The notes under the pieces: generated by a model
What the model was told of the DNA's origin: nothing
The model's database searches: none
The model's input: the letters and a program-made list of their open reading frames with translations, nothing else
Source of the DNA: Paenibacillus oryzae
Lineage (GTDB): Bacteria > Bacillota > Bacilli > Paenibacillales > Paenibacillaceae
Reading direction: 5' to 3'
DNA length: 64,000 nt
NCBI RefSeq assembly: GCF_001675045.1
Contig: NZ_LYPA01000076.1
Location: forward strand, 62,001 to 126,000
Made by a program: the position numbers and the translations under genes
Part shown: one piece after another, positions 7,739 through 16,762 of the stretch
How positions within the stretch are numbered: position 1 is the first letter of the stretch
Layout of the letters: every line of letters begins with the position of its first letter

Positions 7739-10579
7739 CTACTGAATAGTGCCGTAAGGCCTGAACTGAGCCAGCGTGCCGACGGCTTGCCAGGTCACAG
7801 CGCCATCCTTCAGCGTCTGCTCGCTGCCCGAGTACGCAAGCGTTGCTTCGCTGCCTGTTGTTCCGGCGTTGGAGGCCTCAAAGACAGCTTCGCCAATCGC
7901 AATTGTTGCACCCTTGTTCACGGCTGTTGACGCAGCTCGCATCCCTGCCGCGTAGCCGGTGCGTGTGCATACCCAGCCCATCGGGCCGCCCGAGGCGGGA
8001 AAGGCGTTGCGGTAGCGGTCGCTGCGGAACCAATATCCTGCCGTTGGCGGAGCCGGGCCTTCCGCAGCAGGGTCGTAATCGATGGCGATTTCCTTATCTG
8101 CGGCGGGCAGAAGGATGCCGCTAAACCGGTTTCTGGCGTTTACAAAGCTTTTGACCGCCCGTTTATTGTTGGGATTAAAATAAAGCAGAGACAGCAGTCC
8201 TGCGCCGGTGTACGCGATATGTGAGCGCTTGATAGAAAGGCTGTTGGTTCCCGCAACATTAAAATTGTTGGTTTGCAGATATTGGAATGAAGCATTTGCA
8301 AGGATGATGTCGCTTTGCTCTGCCTCAATGCTTCCAAAGCCGGTATTGAATTCCGACTGGAACAGCCAATTGATGGCGTTTGCCGACAATCGGCAGCGCT
8401 TCAGACGGGTGAACGGCGACTCCGCAGGCGTGTTGATATTGCCGATTCTGACAATAGTGTCGGTCAACGTGCAATCCTCCAGCAGCACAGTTCTGCCTTT
8501 TGTGCCGAAAATATGGTTGTTGAGCTGGCATGAAGCAAACCTTGATTGCTTGATAGTTACGGTTTCGGCCTTGTTTTTTTGCTGGCGGGTTTCGATACGG
8601 ATATGCAGATTCGTCATGACGCTGTCCATGATTTGATAGGCGCGAATATAGAGATCGCGCTGGCTGCCGACCGACTCAAAGCTGGAGCCCGTAATGATGT
8701 TGGCGGTAACAATTGGCGTTCCGCTGTACGAGGATGTCCAAATAAAGTGATTTTGCTCGCAAATCGTTTTATCATCGTCGCGGAACGAGGTTGTGTCGGA
8801 ATCGACCAATGTGTTGCGGACAAAATACGTTTCATAGCCGTTTCCTCCGAGTCCCGTGTTATTAACGGCAACGAGCGTATTGTTTTCGATAAAAGCATGC
8901 GCGCCCGGAATGGCTGTGTTCATTAATCCGATTCCAGTGCGGCAGCGGTACAGATAATTGCCTGTGACGCGAGCGGCATGCAGCGTATAGAGGTTGATGC
9001 CGACCCCGCTTAGATTGTATATATGATTGTTTTCTACCCGAACCGACCAGCAGCCTGCCAGAATAGCGTGAACAAGGTTGTAAAAAACGTTGCTTCTTAC
9101 GACGCAATTGTCCCCATAAGAATCCTCCTGATTGATGCCGTAGCGCGTCGAATCGTTAAAAACGGGCTTGCGGTCGATCAGGCCGGTGCCATCCCGGAGC
9201 ACGTTATACTCCACTGTGTTGTAGTTGCCGCCTAACGTAATGCCGCCGCGATGAATATTGAATATTTCATTTCGTTCAATAACGTTGTGATGCGGCGTGA
9301 GTCCAAATTTTAATGAAATTTGCATGTTTTTGGTCAAGGAGGGCTCGTTGCGAAAAATCAGGCGGTATCTTCGCGCCTCCTGCGGTATGGAGATCGGCGT
9401 ATAGATTTTTTTGTTGTCATAACGGCCCAAATAGGCTCCGTCGGAGGCATAATAGGCGACATCGGCCTCTTTGATGTTTAAAGCGGTCAATCTGGCATAA
9501 CCTGCGCCGGCGATCAGAAAGCTGTTGTATCCTGCCGCTGGCAAATCCAGCAGCCGGGAGGTTACTGTGCCGTCGTTACCGGCCACAAGCGCCCCGGTTG
9601 TGCGGTCTACATCTCCAAACGAAAGACCCATGCTGAATTCAGCATAATCCTGGTAGGAGGTATTGCCGATGGAGATGCAATCGCCCATATAGCTGCTGAT
9701 GCTGCAATTGGAGATGACGCAATGAGAAGAACCGTTGGCGAGCTGGATGCCGTAGCTCCACTCTGCAGCGGCCTCAGCAGGATTGGTAAAGCTTCGGTCG
9801 GCTTTGCAGCCGATCAGCTTCAAATTTTTGATGCGGCTGTTGGTGACCCGCTGAAGCTTGATGGAAATACCGTCGTCAGTGCCGGAGTTTTTGCCGGGAA
9901 AGGTGAAAGGATCTGCGGGATTGCTTCTGGGGTCAAAAGGCGATTTGGTGTTGGAGTCGTAAATAACCTTTAACGTAGAGCCATTAAAATCGAGAGTAAA
10001 ATCGCTGACGGAAATCTGGATGGAACGAGGATAACATATCGCGTATTCTCCCGGCGGCACGATAAGCGTGTTATAGCCGCTTTCCGCGCACCATTGAATC
10101 GCATTGTTAAATCCCTGCACATTGGCGTCAGCCGCCAGATATGCAGCATCGGTATAAGGCTTCGAGGGCAGTCCCGGCTTGATGCTGAAGCGGTCGATAT
10201 CCAAATAATAAGCTGTCAAAATAACATCGGAAGAAAGTCCGCCGTCCCTCCCGGGCTCTCCCTGGGGTCCGGGAGGGCCTGTCGCGCCCGTGGAGCCTTT
10301 AGGTCCAATTGCTCCGGCGGTGCCTGCCGCGCCAGCAGGTCCCGTTGCACCCGTGGAGCCTTTAGGTCCAGCGGGCCCAATTGCGCCAGTCGCTCCCGTC
10401 GCTCCGGCAGGGCCGGCAGGGCCCGGTGTTGCGGAGTAGCTTTCCGGCAGCATGGTTGCTTTTATTTTTCCGGTGGCATCATCCATTATGGTATCTATAG
10501 CAGCCTGAAGAGCGATGTCATCATAGATTTTGACAAGCTGGCCGTTAATCATCATATAACCGTTTGGAATGGTTGACAT
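7739..10579 (-). CDS. Collagen-like / right-handed beta-helix surface protein
   Basis: A 946-aa three-part protein. Residues about 1-52 are a short unique N terminus. Residues 53-112 are about twenty uninterrupted Gly-X-Y triplets (GPAGPKGSTGATGPAG-type), a collagen triple helix. From about 117 it becomes a pectate-lyase-3-like right-handed beta-helix (FNNAIQWCAESGYNTLIVPP, then many N-x-I/V coil turns such as VENNHIYNLSG). The last 80 residues are Gly/Ala-rich and resemble phage tail-spike ends. I see no classical signal peptide, so export may be by another route or the protein may be spore-associated. ATG 10579 follows GAGAGGTGAG. It is convergent with the EPS operon, 26 bases from it. Binding to or cutting a polysaccharide is plausible; catalytic residues cannot be assigned. 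Confidence 0.8.
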   Translation of the reverse strand: MSTIPNGYMMINGQLVKIYDDIALQAAIDTIMDDATGKIKATMLPESYSATPGPAGPAGATGATGAIGPAGPKGSTGATGPAGAAGTAGAIGPKGSTGATGPPGPQGEPGRDGGLSSDVILTAYYLDIDRFSIKPGLPSKPYTDAAYLAADANVQGFNNAIQWCAESGYNTLIVPPGEYAICYPRSIQISVSDFTLDFNGSTLKVIYDSNTKSPFDPRSNPADPFTFPGKNSGTDDGISIKLQRVTNSRIKNLKLIGCKADRSFTNPAEAAAEWSYGIQLANGSSHCVISNCSISSYMGDCISIGNTSYQDYAEFSMGLSFGDVDRTTGALVAGNDGTVTSRLLDLPAAGYNSFLIAGAGYARLTALNIKEADVAYYASDGAYLGRYDNKKIYTPISIPQEARRYRLIFRNEPSLTKNMQISLKFGLTPHHNVIERNEIFNIHRGGITLGGNYNTVEYNVLRDGTGLIDRKPVFNDSTRYGINQEDSYGDNCVVRSNVFYNLVHAILAGCWSVRVENNHIYNLSGVGINLYTLHAARVTGNYLYRCRTGIGLMNTAIPGAHAFIENNTLVAVNNTGLGGNGYETYFVRNTLVDSDTTSFRDDDKTICEQNHFIWTSSYSGTPIVTANIITGSSFESVGSQRDLYIRAYQIMDSVMTNLHIRIETRQQKNKAETVTIKQSRFASCQLNNHIFGTKGRTVLLEDCTLTDTIVRIGNINTPAESPFTRLKRCRLSANAINWLFQSEFNTGFGSIEAEQSDIILANASFQYLQTNNFNVAGTNSLSIKRSHIAYTGAGLLSLLYFNPNNKRAVKSFVNARNRFSGILLPAADKEIAIDYDPAAEGPAPPTAGYWFRSDRYRNAFPASGGPMGWVCTRTGYAAGMRAASTAVNKGATIAIGEAVFEASNAGTTGSEATLAYSGSEQTLKDGAVTWQAVGTLAQFRPYGTIQ

Positions 10580-10618
10580 AAACTCACCTCTCTTATACGA
10601 CACGTACTATTAGTGCGT

Positions 10619-10785
10619 GTTCAAAAAGTTCGCTTTTCAGTACCGAGAAGATGGGATAAAGCTAGAAATCGAGGAGCGGAGCTTAGTGGGAGCTAAGTGA
10701 GCACCGGAGATTTCGGCTGAATGCCATATTCGACGCCGACTCTGTCGCCAGGCATGATTCGTAATGGAAAGTGGGCTTTTTGAAC
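10619..10785 (-). repeat. MITE-like repeat, copy 1 (inverted relative to 23358 copies)
   Basis: A 167-base non-coding element with terminal inverted repeats: GTTCAAAAAGTTCGC at one end and GGGCTTTTTGAAC at the other. Its reverse complement aligns along its whole length with the two copies at 23358 and 23542, sharing GATTCAGCCGAAATCTCC.. as TTCAGCCGAAATCTCCGG and CCTCGATTTCTAGCTT. The inner part can form further hairpins (CTTAGTGGGAGCTAAG). No reading frame is conserved, so it looks like a non-autonomous mobile or REP-like element. Confidence 0.8.
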
Positions 10786-10883
10786 AGCCTCTATTAGTAG
10801 AATATGAGGCGATTAAACATGATGTTTGGACTTATGTCACGAAAGGCGAGAGATATGGTGCCATAATCGTTGGCATATTTTCA

Positions 10884-10912
10884 TTGACATGTTCTTTATA
10901 AAGAACTATATT
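10884..10912 (+). promoter_or_regulatory. Promoter with SinR-type operator filling the spacer
   Basis: TTGACA (10884-10889) and TATATT (10907-10912) are separated by exactly 17 bases. The perfect palindrome GTTCTTTATAAAGAAC (10891-10906) occupies that spacer. GTTCTTT matches the SinR box GTTCTYT of Bacillus subtilis, in two opposed copies. A repressor bound here would block RNA polymerase directly. A degenerate second site, TTCATTATTAAGAAC, follows at 10911-10925. It should drive the kinase-fold gene and the ABC exporter. Confidence 0.8.
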
Positions 10913-10950
10913 CATTATTAAGAACGTTTGGTTGCCATGAAAGGATGGAG

Positions 10951-12030
10951 ATGTCAATTCGGCGTTTTACCTATGTAAAAATCAACAATTATTACTATTG
11001 CATCAATACCGGGAAATGGAAGATGTTTCGTTATTTGATGAATAAATTTAAACCCTTGTCACTGGTGGACGAAACGGCGCAGCATATGCTCCTGCCGGAC
11101 AGGCTTGCCAAAAGCTATAGAGTGATGCGGCTGCTGCTCTTTATGCATAGAGGGTTAAAAAAGAACAAGCTCACTACCATCAAGCTGCCGGTTTACGGTC
11201 AGGTTGCCATGTTCAAAAAAAACGACAACGCCTATATGATATTTGACGCCGAACGGGAGGTCGTGACGTTTTTTCCGGCGGGTTCTCCCAAGGAGATGAA
11301 AACGGGCAAGGTTTCCTATTTGCGGAAGATCGGACAGTCGGGCATTGGCCCCCGCATCGTGGAAGAAAACAGGAAGGAGGGCTGGTACGAGGAGGAATAT
11401 TTGAATACGCCGCATGAGCCGCCGGAGAAGCTGGAGCAATCTGAACGGCTGCAGACGGAGGTTATGGGATTTATCGGCCGGGTTATCAGCCAGTTTCCGA
11501 TTAAGACTGTACCCCTTTCCCATTACGTCACCAAGCTGATGGCCAAGCTGCCGGAAAACATGATGGAGGACGAACGTTACGCGCCGAAAATAAATCAGAT
11601 CTTATCGTTCATCGCCAGGCTCCGCGAAGCTCTCTCTCAGGCGGAGGAGCAAAATATTGATCTGGCATTTTCCCACGGCGATTTACATCTGAAAAATCTG
11701 ATTCGCCGTGACGGCCGCTTGATCGGCATTGATTGGGAGTTTATGAAATGGCGTTCTCTGCTCTACGACGCTTATTATTTCTACAATTTTATCCGTAAAG
11801 AACCCGACGCAAGCGCCTTGCTGCGCGAGCTTGAAGCCTCCAAGGAGCTGGAGCTGTCCCCGATAAACCCGGATACCTATCGCATGGTTTTTCAATTGGA
11901 ATGGATTGTTCATTGGCTCGTTATTATCGGCGATCGTCTGGAGAGGATCAAACCGGCTCGCGTGAATCATATTTTGGATAATTTGATCCAGAGCACAACA
12001 CTATTTTTTGAGGGCGTGGAGAAGAGATGA
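10951..12030 (+). CDS. APH/choline-kinase-fold phosphotransferase
   Basis: A 359-aa protein with the aminoglycoside phosphotransferase / choline kinase catalytic loop: AFSHGDLHLKNLIRRDGR (Brenner motif HGDLHxxN) followed by LIGIDWEFMKWRSLLYD, with the metal-binding Asp. Upstream, VYGQVAMFKKNDNAYMIFD looks like the nucleotide-binding beta-sheet. Family members phosphorylate small hydroxylated substrates or sugars. Next to an ABC exporter and galE, phosphorylation of a lipid-linked sugar or polysaccharide is the best guess. ATG 10951 is chosen because AAAGGA lies five bases upstream; ATG 10945 is possible. It overlaps the ABC gene by 4 bases, and its promoter carries a SinR-type operator. Confidence 0.75.
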   Translation: MSIRRFTYVKINNYYYCINTGKWKMFRYLMNKFKPLSLVDETAQHMLLPDRLAKSYRVMRLLLFMHRGLKKNKLTTIKLPVYGQVAMFKKNDNAYMIFDAEREVVTFFPAGSPKEMKTGKVSYLRKIGQSGIGPRIVEENRKEGWYEEEYLNTPHEPPEKLEQSERLQTEVMGFIGRVISQFPIKTVPLSHYVTKLMAKLPENMMEDERYAPKINQILSFIARLREALSQAEEQNIDLAFSHGDLHLKNLIRRDGRLIGIDWEFMKWRSLLYDAYYFYNFIRKEPDASALLRELEASKELELSPINPDTYRMVFQLEWIVHWLVIIGDRLERIKPARVNHILDNLIQSTTLFFEGVEKR

Positions 12031-13847
12031 AGGATGTAATCCGCAAGCTTTACGGCTTGTTCGACAAAAGAGAGAAGAGAAAGCTGGGCTTCATACTGGT
12101 CATGATGCTGTTTGCCGCTTTTTTTGAAGTGCTTGGCATAGGACTTATTGTTCCTTTTATTTCGGTGGCAACCAAGCCTAATCTGATTCAAGACAACAGC
12201 GTGTTGTCCTATCTGTATGAAACGCTGCAATTCACCAGCACAACGGCGTTTCTTATTTGTTCTGTCGTGCTCCTCCTGGCTGTTTTTGTTATTAAAAATG
12301 TTTATATCCTCTGGTATCAGCATCGGCAATACAAGGTAATTCTGGATCAGCAGGTGAAGCTGTCCCAAAGCCTGTTCCGCACGTATTTGACCAAACCGTA
12401 TGTTTTTCACCTTCAACGGAATACCGCCGTGCTGCTGCGTAATATCAATGTGGAGGTGCCAAAGGTTTTCCAGGGCGTTATCCTGTCCGCGCTGCAGCTT
12501 ATAGCGGAAATCGTGGTGATGATCTGCATTTTTTCCTTGCTGCTTGCGATCGAGCCGATTGCTACTTTGATCGTTTCAGGCTTGATGGCGGCATGTGTGG
12601 CGCTTTTTTTCGCTCTGTTCAACAAAAAAATCGGCAATCGGGGACGAGAGCAGCAAAATATTAACCGTGAAATGATCAAGTGGACAAATCAGGGACTTGG
12701 CGCAAGCAAAGAGGTAAAGGTTTCCGGCAAGGAGCATTTTTTTGTGGAGGCCTACCGGAAGCATAGCGTGCGCAACGCAAACAATACCCGCTACATGAAG
12801 GTGCTGGATCATGTGCCGCGCCTGTATATTGAAACGTTGCTGGTTACGCTTGTTCTGGTCATGCTGCTGGTTATCATGCTGCAGAAAACCGGCGTGGAAG
12901 GCATGATGTCAACTATGGCGCTTTTTTCGCTGGCGGCCTTTCGCCTAATGCCATCCATAAACCGGATCGTTGGTCTGGTGACCACAATCAAATACAATAT
13001 ACCGGCATTTAGCGTTGTGTATGAGGATCTATCCGTAGTAAGCGGCCGTGCTTCCCGCAGGCGCGGTTCAGGGCGGCAAATGTCTGCTCCGCCGAGCTCG
13101 TACCGGGTGGAGCCGCTGAAGCGCTCCATTGAGCTTTCCAACGTATCCTTCCGTTATCCGGAGCAGGCGGAGGTTGCCCTTAGCGACATTTCGCTTTCGA
13201 TTCCGGCTGGCAAATCGGCTGCGATCATCGGGGAATCCGGCTCCGGGAAATCAACGCTTGTTGATATCATGTTGGGTCTGCTTGAGCCGGAGCAAGGCCG
13301 TGTCATTGTGGACGGTGTCAGTCTGAACTACCGCATGGATGAGTGGAGAAGCCAAATCGGATATATTCCCCAGTTTATTTATTTGACGGACGATACCATT
13401 CGGGCAAACGTTGCTTTTGGCGTTGCCGAAAACGATATCGACGACGCCAAGGTTTGGCATTGTCTCGAGCAGGCACAGCTAAAAAGCTACGTCGCTTCCC
13501 TGCCGGATGCCTTGGAGACGGAGGTAGGGGAACGGGGAGTTCGCCTCTCCGGCGGGCAACGGCAGCGAATCGGCATTGCCCGCGCATTGTATCATAATCC
13601 GTCCGTCCTGTTTATGGACGAGGCCACGTCGGCGCTGGACAACGAAACGGAGCAGGAGGTCATGAATGCCGTCGAAGCGCTGAAAGGCGACAAAACGATT
13701 ATTATTATTGCCCACCGCCTCAGTACCATTGCAGGCTGCGATATCGTTTATGTCATGAACAAGGGCAAGCTGGTTGATGTGCAGATCAAAAGCGGAAAAG
13801 CAGAGGAGCAGCCCCGGCCGCTAGCTGTTGCCGGAAGCCCGTCCTGA
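12027..13847 (+). CDS. ABC exporter, MsbA/PglK type (TMD-NBD fusion)
   Basis: A 606-aa half-transporter with an N-terminal membrane domain of about six helices (GFILVMMLFAAFFEVLGIGL, LLLAVFVIKNVYILWYQ and others) and a C-terminal ATPase. Seen: Walker A GESGSGKST, signature RLSGGQRQR, Walker B SVLFMDEATSALD and the switch His in IIIIAHRLSTI. It should work as a homodimer. The layout and length suit lipid-linked oligosaccharide flippases such as PglK, so it may export the product of the neighbouring glycosyltransferases. The start overlaps the stop of the kinase-fold gene (ATGA). An Arg/Ser/Pro-rich linker lies between the domains. Confidence 0.88.
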   Translation: MKDVIRKLYGLFDKREKRKLGFILVMMLFAAFFEVLGIGLIVPFISVATKPNLIQDNSVLSYLYETLQFTSTTAFLICSVVLLLAVFVIKNVYILWYQHRQYKVILDQQVKLSQSLFRTYLTKPYVFHLQRNTAVLLRNINVEVPKVFQGVILSALQLIAEIVVMICIFSLLLAIEPIATLIVSGLMAACVALFFALFNKKIGNRGREQQNINREMIKWTNQGLGASKEVKVSGKEHFFVEAYRKHSVRNANNTRYMKVLDHVPRLYIETLLVTLVLVMLLVIMLQKTGVEGMMSTMALFSLAAFRLMPSINRIVGLVTTIKYNIPAFSVVYEDLSVVSGRASRRRGSGRQMSAPPSSYRVEPLKRSIELSNVSFRYPEQAEVALSDISLSIPAGKSAAIIGESGSGKSTLVDIMLGLLEPEQGRVIVDGVSLNYRMDEWRSQIGYIPQFIYLTDDTIRANVAFGVAENDIDDAKVWHCLEQAQLKSYVASLPDALETEVGERGVRLSGGQRQRIGIARALYHNPSVLFMDEATSALDNETEQEVMNAVEALKGDKTIIIIAHRLSTIAGCDIVYVMNKGKLVDVQIKSGKAEEQPRPLAVAGSPS

Positions 13848-14079
13848 CGGAGGCAAGCGGGAAAACGAGCCATTCAGACCAAGCGCTTAACGCAGGAAAT
13901 GCAGCTGCCTCTCGGCTTTGTTTGGCCGGGAAAGGCATTGTAAGCACTAATTGTTCTTTATAATGAACAAAATAAAATCTAATGGAGAACAATGCGTTTA
14001 AGTCAGTCATGTTTAAAGAGCCTCAGGCTCACGTTGTCTACAAATGTTTATAACCAATCACCATTGAGGAGGAGAGAAA
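13848..14079. other. Intergenic region upstream of galE
   Basis: It carries the SinR-type palindrome described separately, a small palindrome GAGCCTCAGGCTC near 14018, and the GAGGAGGAGAG ribosome-binding site of galE. No gene is seen. Confidence 0.5.
13951..13970 (+). promoter_or_regulatory. SinR-type operator upstream of galE
   Basis: TTGTTCTTTATAATGAACAA is a near-perfect 20-base palindrome with core GTTCTTTATAATGAAC (13953-13968), one base different from the sites at 10891 and 17320. It contains TATAAT (13959-13964), a possible -10 element with TTGTAA at 13938 as a poor -35 at short spacing. The alternative pair is TTGTTC at 13951 and TAAAAT at 13973. Either way, binding would cover the promoter of galE and the following GT2 gene. 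Confidence 0.72.
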
Positions 14080-15171
14080 TTGGCGATTTTGGTAACAGGA
14101 GGAGCAGGTTATATCGGCAGCCATACATGTGTTGAGCTGCTGGAGGCGGGTTATGAAATTGTGGTGGTCGATAACCTGAGCAACAGCAAGGAAGAGGCTG
14201 TGCACCGCGTGATGAAGCTTGCTGGCCGGAATTTTCCCTTTTATATAACGGACTTGACGGATAAGGAAGGACTGCGCGGGATCTTCCGGGATAACGGCAT
14301 TGAAGCAGTCATCCATTTTGCGGGCTTAAAAGCCGTAGGGGAATCCGTACAGCTTCCTCTCAAATATTATTATCAAAATATGACCAGCACGACGGTGCTT
14401 TGCGAGGTTATGGAGGAGTTTGGCGTGCACCGGCTCATATTCAGCTCGTCGGCAACGGTGTACGGCGTGCCTGATGCTGTGCCGATATCAGAGGAAGCGG
14501 CTGTTCGAGCAATTAATCCCTATGGTCGAACCAAAGCTATGATCGAGCAGGTTCTGCAGGATTTGGCTAATGCCAACCCAGCTTGGAGCATTGCAATTTT
14601 GCGGTATTTCAACCCGGTGGGCGCGCATGCCAGCGGCCTGATTGGAGAAGACCCCGGTGGATTGCCCAATAATCTGCTTCCCTATATTGCCCAGGTAGCG
14701 GTAGGCAGGCTGAAGGAGGTTGCCGTGTTTGGCGGCGATTATGATACGCCGGACGGTACCGGTGTAAGGGACTACATTCATGTGGTGGACTTGGCGCAAG
14801 GACATTTAAAGGCTCTGGAGAAAATCAGCGCCGACAGCGGTTTGCATATTTACAACCTGGGCACAGGACGCGGCTTTAGCGTGCTGGAAATGATACAAGC
14901 CTTTCAACATGTATCCGGGGTTCCCATTCCTTACTGTATTACGGACAGGCGGGAGGGCGACATCGGAACGTGTTATGCCAATTCCGCCAAAGCAAATCGG
15001 GAGCTTGGCTGGGAAGCCGCTAGAGATATTGTGGAGATGTGCCGTGATGCCTGGCGCTGGCAATCCGCCAATCCGCAAGGGTATGTGAGAGTGATGGCTG
15101 AAGGCGGCTTTATTTCCCGGGAGGAAGCAGCTATATCCGGGCAAGGGAGCGCTTTGGCAGGGTCGTTGTAA
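14080..15171 (+). CDS. galE: UDP-glucose 4-epimerase
   Basis: A 363-aa short-chain dehydrogenase-type epimerase that interconverts UDP-glucose and UDP-galactose using bound NAD. Seen: the Rossmann motif LVTGGAGYIGSHTCVELL at the N terminus, the catalytic SSSATVYG and YGRTK (Tyr-x3-Lys), RYFNPVGAHASGLIGEDP, and GTGVRDYIHVVDLA. These are diagnostic for GalE. The start is TTG with the strong GAGGAGGAGAG site upstream. It is the first gene behind the SinR-type operator at 13951 and is followed by a GT2 after 74 bases. It should supply UDP-galactose for the polysaccharide. Family length is usually near 335 aa, so about 25 C-terminal residues are extra. Confidence 0.93.
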   Translation: MAILVTGGAGYIGSHTCVELLEAGYEIVVVDNLSNSKEEAVHRVMKLAGRNFPFYITDLTDKEGLRGIFRDNGIEAVIHFAGLKAVGESVQLPLKYYYQNMTSTTVLCEVMEEFGVHRLIFSSSATVYGVPDAVPISEEAAVRAINPYGRTKAMIEQVLQDLANANPAWSIAILRYFNPVGAHASGLIGEDPGGLPNNLLPYIAQVAVGRLKEVAVFGGDYDTPDGTGVRDYIHVVDLAQGHLKALEKISADSGLHIYNLGTGRGFSVLEMIQAFQHVSGVPIPYCITDRREGDIGTCYANSAKANRELGWEAARDIVEMCRDAWRWQSANPQGYVRVMAEGGFISREEAAISGQGSALAGSL

Positions 15172-15245
15172 AGCTGTGCGGATTTTGGCGGGACGCTCTA
15201 TGACGTTGCAAGTCTGACGGTTCGCGAAAAAGGAGGGGAGCCAGC

Positions 15246-16334
15246 ATGAGCAAGGCGGCCGCCAAAGTCAGCGTGGTTATACCCGTTTACAACGCAGGCC
15301 GCAAGCTGCGTCGCTGTGTAGACTCCGTGCTGGAGCAGACCTGCCCCGATATTGAGATTGTTTTGATAAATGACGGCTCCAGCGATGGGAGCGGCGACCT
15401 GTGCCGCCGCTACGTGGAGCGGGATGTCCGGGTATTTCTGATTGAGCAGGCTAAGGCGGGAAGCATTGTTGCAAGAAGGCGAGGCATTGAAGCTTCGCGT
15501 GCTCCCTATGTCGCCTTTGCAGACGCCGATGACTGGATGGATGCCAGACTGGTGGAATGTTTGCTCAATGAAGCGGAGACGCAGGGAGCGGATATTGCCG
15601 TATGTAATACCTACCGGGTTATTGATGGCCTGCCTCTGCTTCGTCGTAAAAATCGCAGCCGTTATTTTGAAACGCCGCAAATTTATGAAGGCCAGACAAT
15701 CCGCGATGAGCTTGTTGCGGCCTATTTGCACGGTTATCCCTTCCCAGCCGCGCTGCACGGAAAGCTGTACCGGAGAGAGCTGCTGCTTGGCTGCGGGTCT
15801 TTTCTGGATAACATCGTGTTTTTTGGCGACGATCTGTTTTATAACCTGGAGATGCTGCTGCATGCGCGGCGGGTTGCCGTTATGCCGGAAAGCCTCTATT
15901 ATTACCGGTCCGGCGGCACCACCAGCCGCTATATGCCCCATCTGTTCCCGGATATCGTAAACGGGTACGGCATTCAGCAGGAGGTTGCTGTTCATTGCTT
16001 CGGTCATATAAGCGGAAGAGGGCTTGACGAACATAGGCGGGGGATTAGCGAAATGTTGTTGAGGACGCTGTTGACTTGTCTGGTCTATTTATTTTATGCG
16101 GAAATGAGCGCCGGAGAGCGTCTGCGGCATGTGGAGGAATATTGCAATCATCCCGCCGTGAGGGAAAGCCTGGGAAATCTGTCGGGAGCAGCCTCCTTGC
16201 CTCAAGGCTACGTAGATGCCCTGCAGCAGCGGGATTTGATGGCCCTGTATGCGCTGGCCAAGCGGATTCATCGGGCCGGAATGCCCAAACGGGCTTTGCT
16301 CAAGCTGCTGTCTTTTATGCCATCCGGTCTCTAG
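15246..16334 (+). CDS. GT2-family glycosyltransferase
   Basis: A 362-aa GT-A glycosyltransferase. Seen: VSVVIPVYNAGRKLRRCVDS, LINDGSSDGSGDLC and the metal-binding VAFADADDWMDARLVECLL. The C-terminal half (YYYRSGGTTSRYMPHLFPD) has the same layout as the GT2 at 1240. The ATG follows AAAAAGGAGGGGAGCC, an excellent ribosome-binding site. It probably shares the SinR-type promoter with galE, which would provide its UDP-galactose or UDP-glucose donor; that link is inference. No strong terminator follows, only a short palindrome GTGTTTGCAAACAC and a T-rich stretch. Confidence 0.87.
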   Translation: MSKAAAKVSVVIPVYNAGRKLRRCVDSVLEQTCPDIEIVLINDGSSDGSGDLCRRYVERDVRVFLIEQAKAGSIVARRRGIEASRAPYVAFADADDWMDARLVECLLNEAETQGADIAVCNTYRVIDGLPLLRRKNRSRYFETPQIYEGQTIRDELVAAYLHGYPFPAALHGKLYRRELLLGCGSFLDNIVFFGDDLFYNLEMLLHARRVAVMPESLYYYRSGGTTSRYMPHLFPDIVNGYGIQQEVAVHCFGHISGRGLDEHRRGISEMLLRTLLTCLVYLFYAEMSAGERLRHVEEYCNHPAVRESLGNLSGAASLPQGYVDALQQRDLMALYALAKRIHRAGMPKRALLKLLSFMPSGL

Positions 16335-16392
16335 GGCGTGTTTGCAAACACACTCTGAGCTTGATTTTTTTGAATAAAAATGTTTTAAAAAA

Positions 16393-16399
16393 TTCGACA
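16393..16399 (-). promoter_or_regulatory. Candidate Spo0A box upstream of sinI
   Basis: TTCGACA is the exact reverse complement of the Spo0A box TGTCGAA, in the AT-rich stretch about 190 bases before sinI. In Bacillus subtilis sinI is switched on by Spo0A~P, so the position makes biological sense. A seven-base match alone is weak. Confidence 0.45.
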
Positions 16400-16506
16400 A
16401 ATAGACAAATAATCTATCAAAAAATGAAGACATGAACCGACAGCATATGCATGTCCAATCGTTTAAGATCAATCATGTGCAGTTAAAAGATAAGGGAGAC
16501 GTTGAA

Positions 16507-16578
16507 ATGCGCCTTGTATCTGGGCACCTTAGGCGTATGGAGTCAGTGGTGCAACCGCCCCGACGATATGGGGGATGA
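16507..16578 (+). CDS. Possible 23-residue leader peptide overlapping sinI
   Basis: ATG at 16507 has AAGGGAG eight bases upstream and opens a 23-codon frame rich in Arg and ending RRYGG. Its TGA overlaps an in-frame ATG of sinI (ATGA at 16575). This suggests translational coupling that could tune anti-repressor output. No homologue is known to me, and it may be chance. Confidence 0.35.
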   Translation: MRLVSGHLRRMESVVQPPRRYGG

Positions 16579-16580
16579 AC

Positions 16581-16748
16581 ATGACGGGAAAAGTTTCGGA
16601 AAATGTTCAGCATGTCCAATTGGATGCTGATTGGGTGAAATTAATCATTTGCGCTCGCGACAAAGGCCTGTCGCCGGAGGAAGTATTGAAGATTTTGTCT
16701 ACTCTTCGTGACGAGCAGATGTCCATCATACAAGAAAGCGCCGTATGA
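16581..16748 (+). CDS. sinI: SinI-like anti-repressor
   Basis: A 55-aa protein. Residues 14-39 contain LDADWVKLIICARDKGLSPE and then EVLKIL, matching the B. subtilis SinI helix LDQEWVELMVEAKEANISPE position by position, including the Trp, the Ser-Pro-Glu-Glu turn and the following amphipathic helix. In B. subtilis SinI binds SinR and dissolves its DNA-bound form, turning on biofilm matrix genes. ATG 16581 has GGGGGA six bases upstream; ATG 16575 is in frame but has no spacer. Unlike B. subtilis, where sinI and sinR are tandem, this gene faces sinR, and the stop codons are 12 bases apart. Confidence 0.82.
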   Translation: MTGKVSENVQHVQLDADWVKLIICARDKGLSPEEVLKILSTLRDEQMSIIQESAV

Positions 16749-16762
16749 TAACATACAGCGCT
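16737..16762. terminator. Stem-loop spanning the sinI and sinR ends
   Basis: AGCGCcGTATG, loop ATAA, CATACaGCGCT forms a 10-pair stem with one mismatch covering both stop codons of the convergent genes. No long T run follows on either strand, so termination would be weak; it may stabilise the 3' ends. Confidence 0.45.

Larger units (their letters stand above)
10580..10950. other. Intergenic region with MITE-like repeat and SinR-box promoter
   Basis: This 371-base gap holds the ribosome-binding site of the collagen-like gene on the minus strand, then the repeat at 10619-10785, then AT-rich DNA leading to the palindromic promoter at 10884-10912. No convincing coding sequence is seen. Confidence 0.7.

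Noticed and set aside
7843..10576. Long plus-strand open frames opposite the collagen-like gene
   Set aside because: They are antisense shadows of the Gly-X-Y and beta-helix codons, without ribosome-binding sites or recognisable domains.
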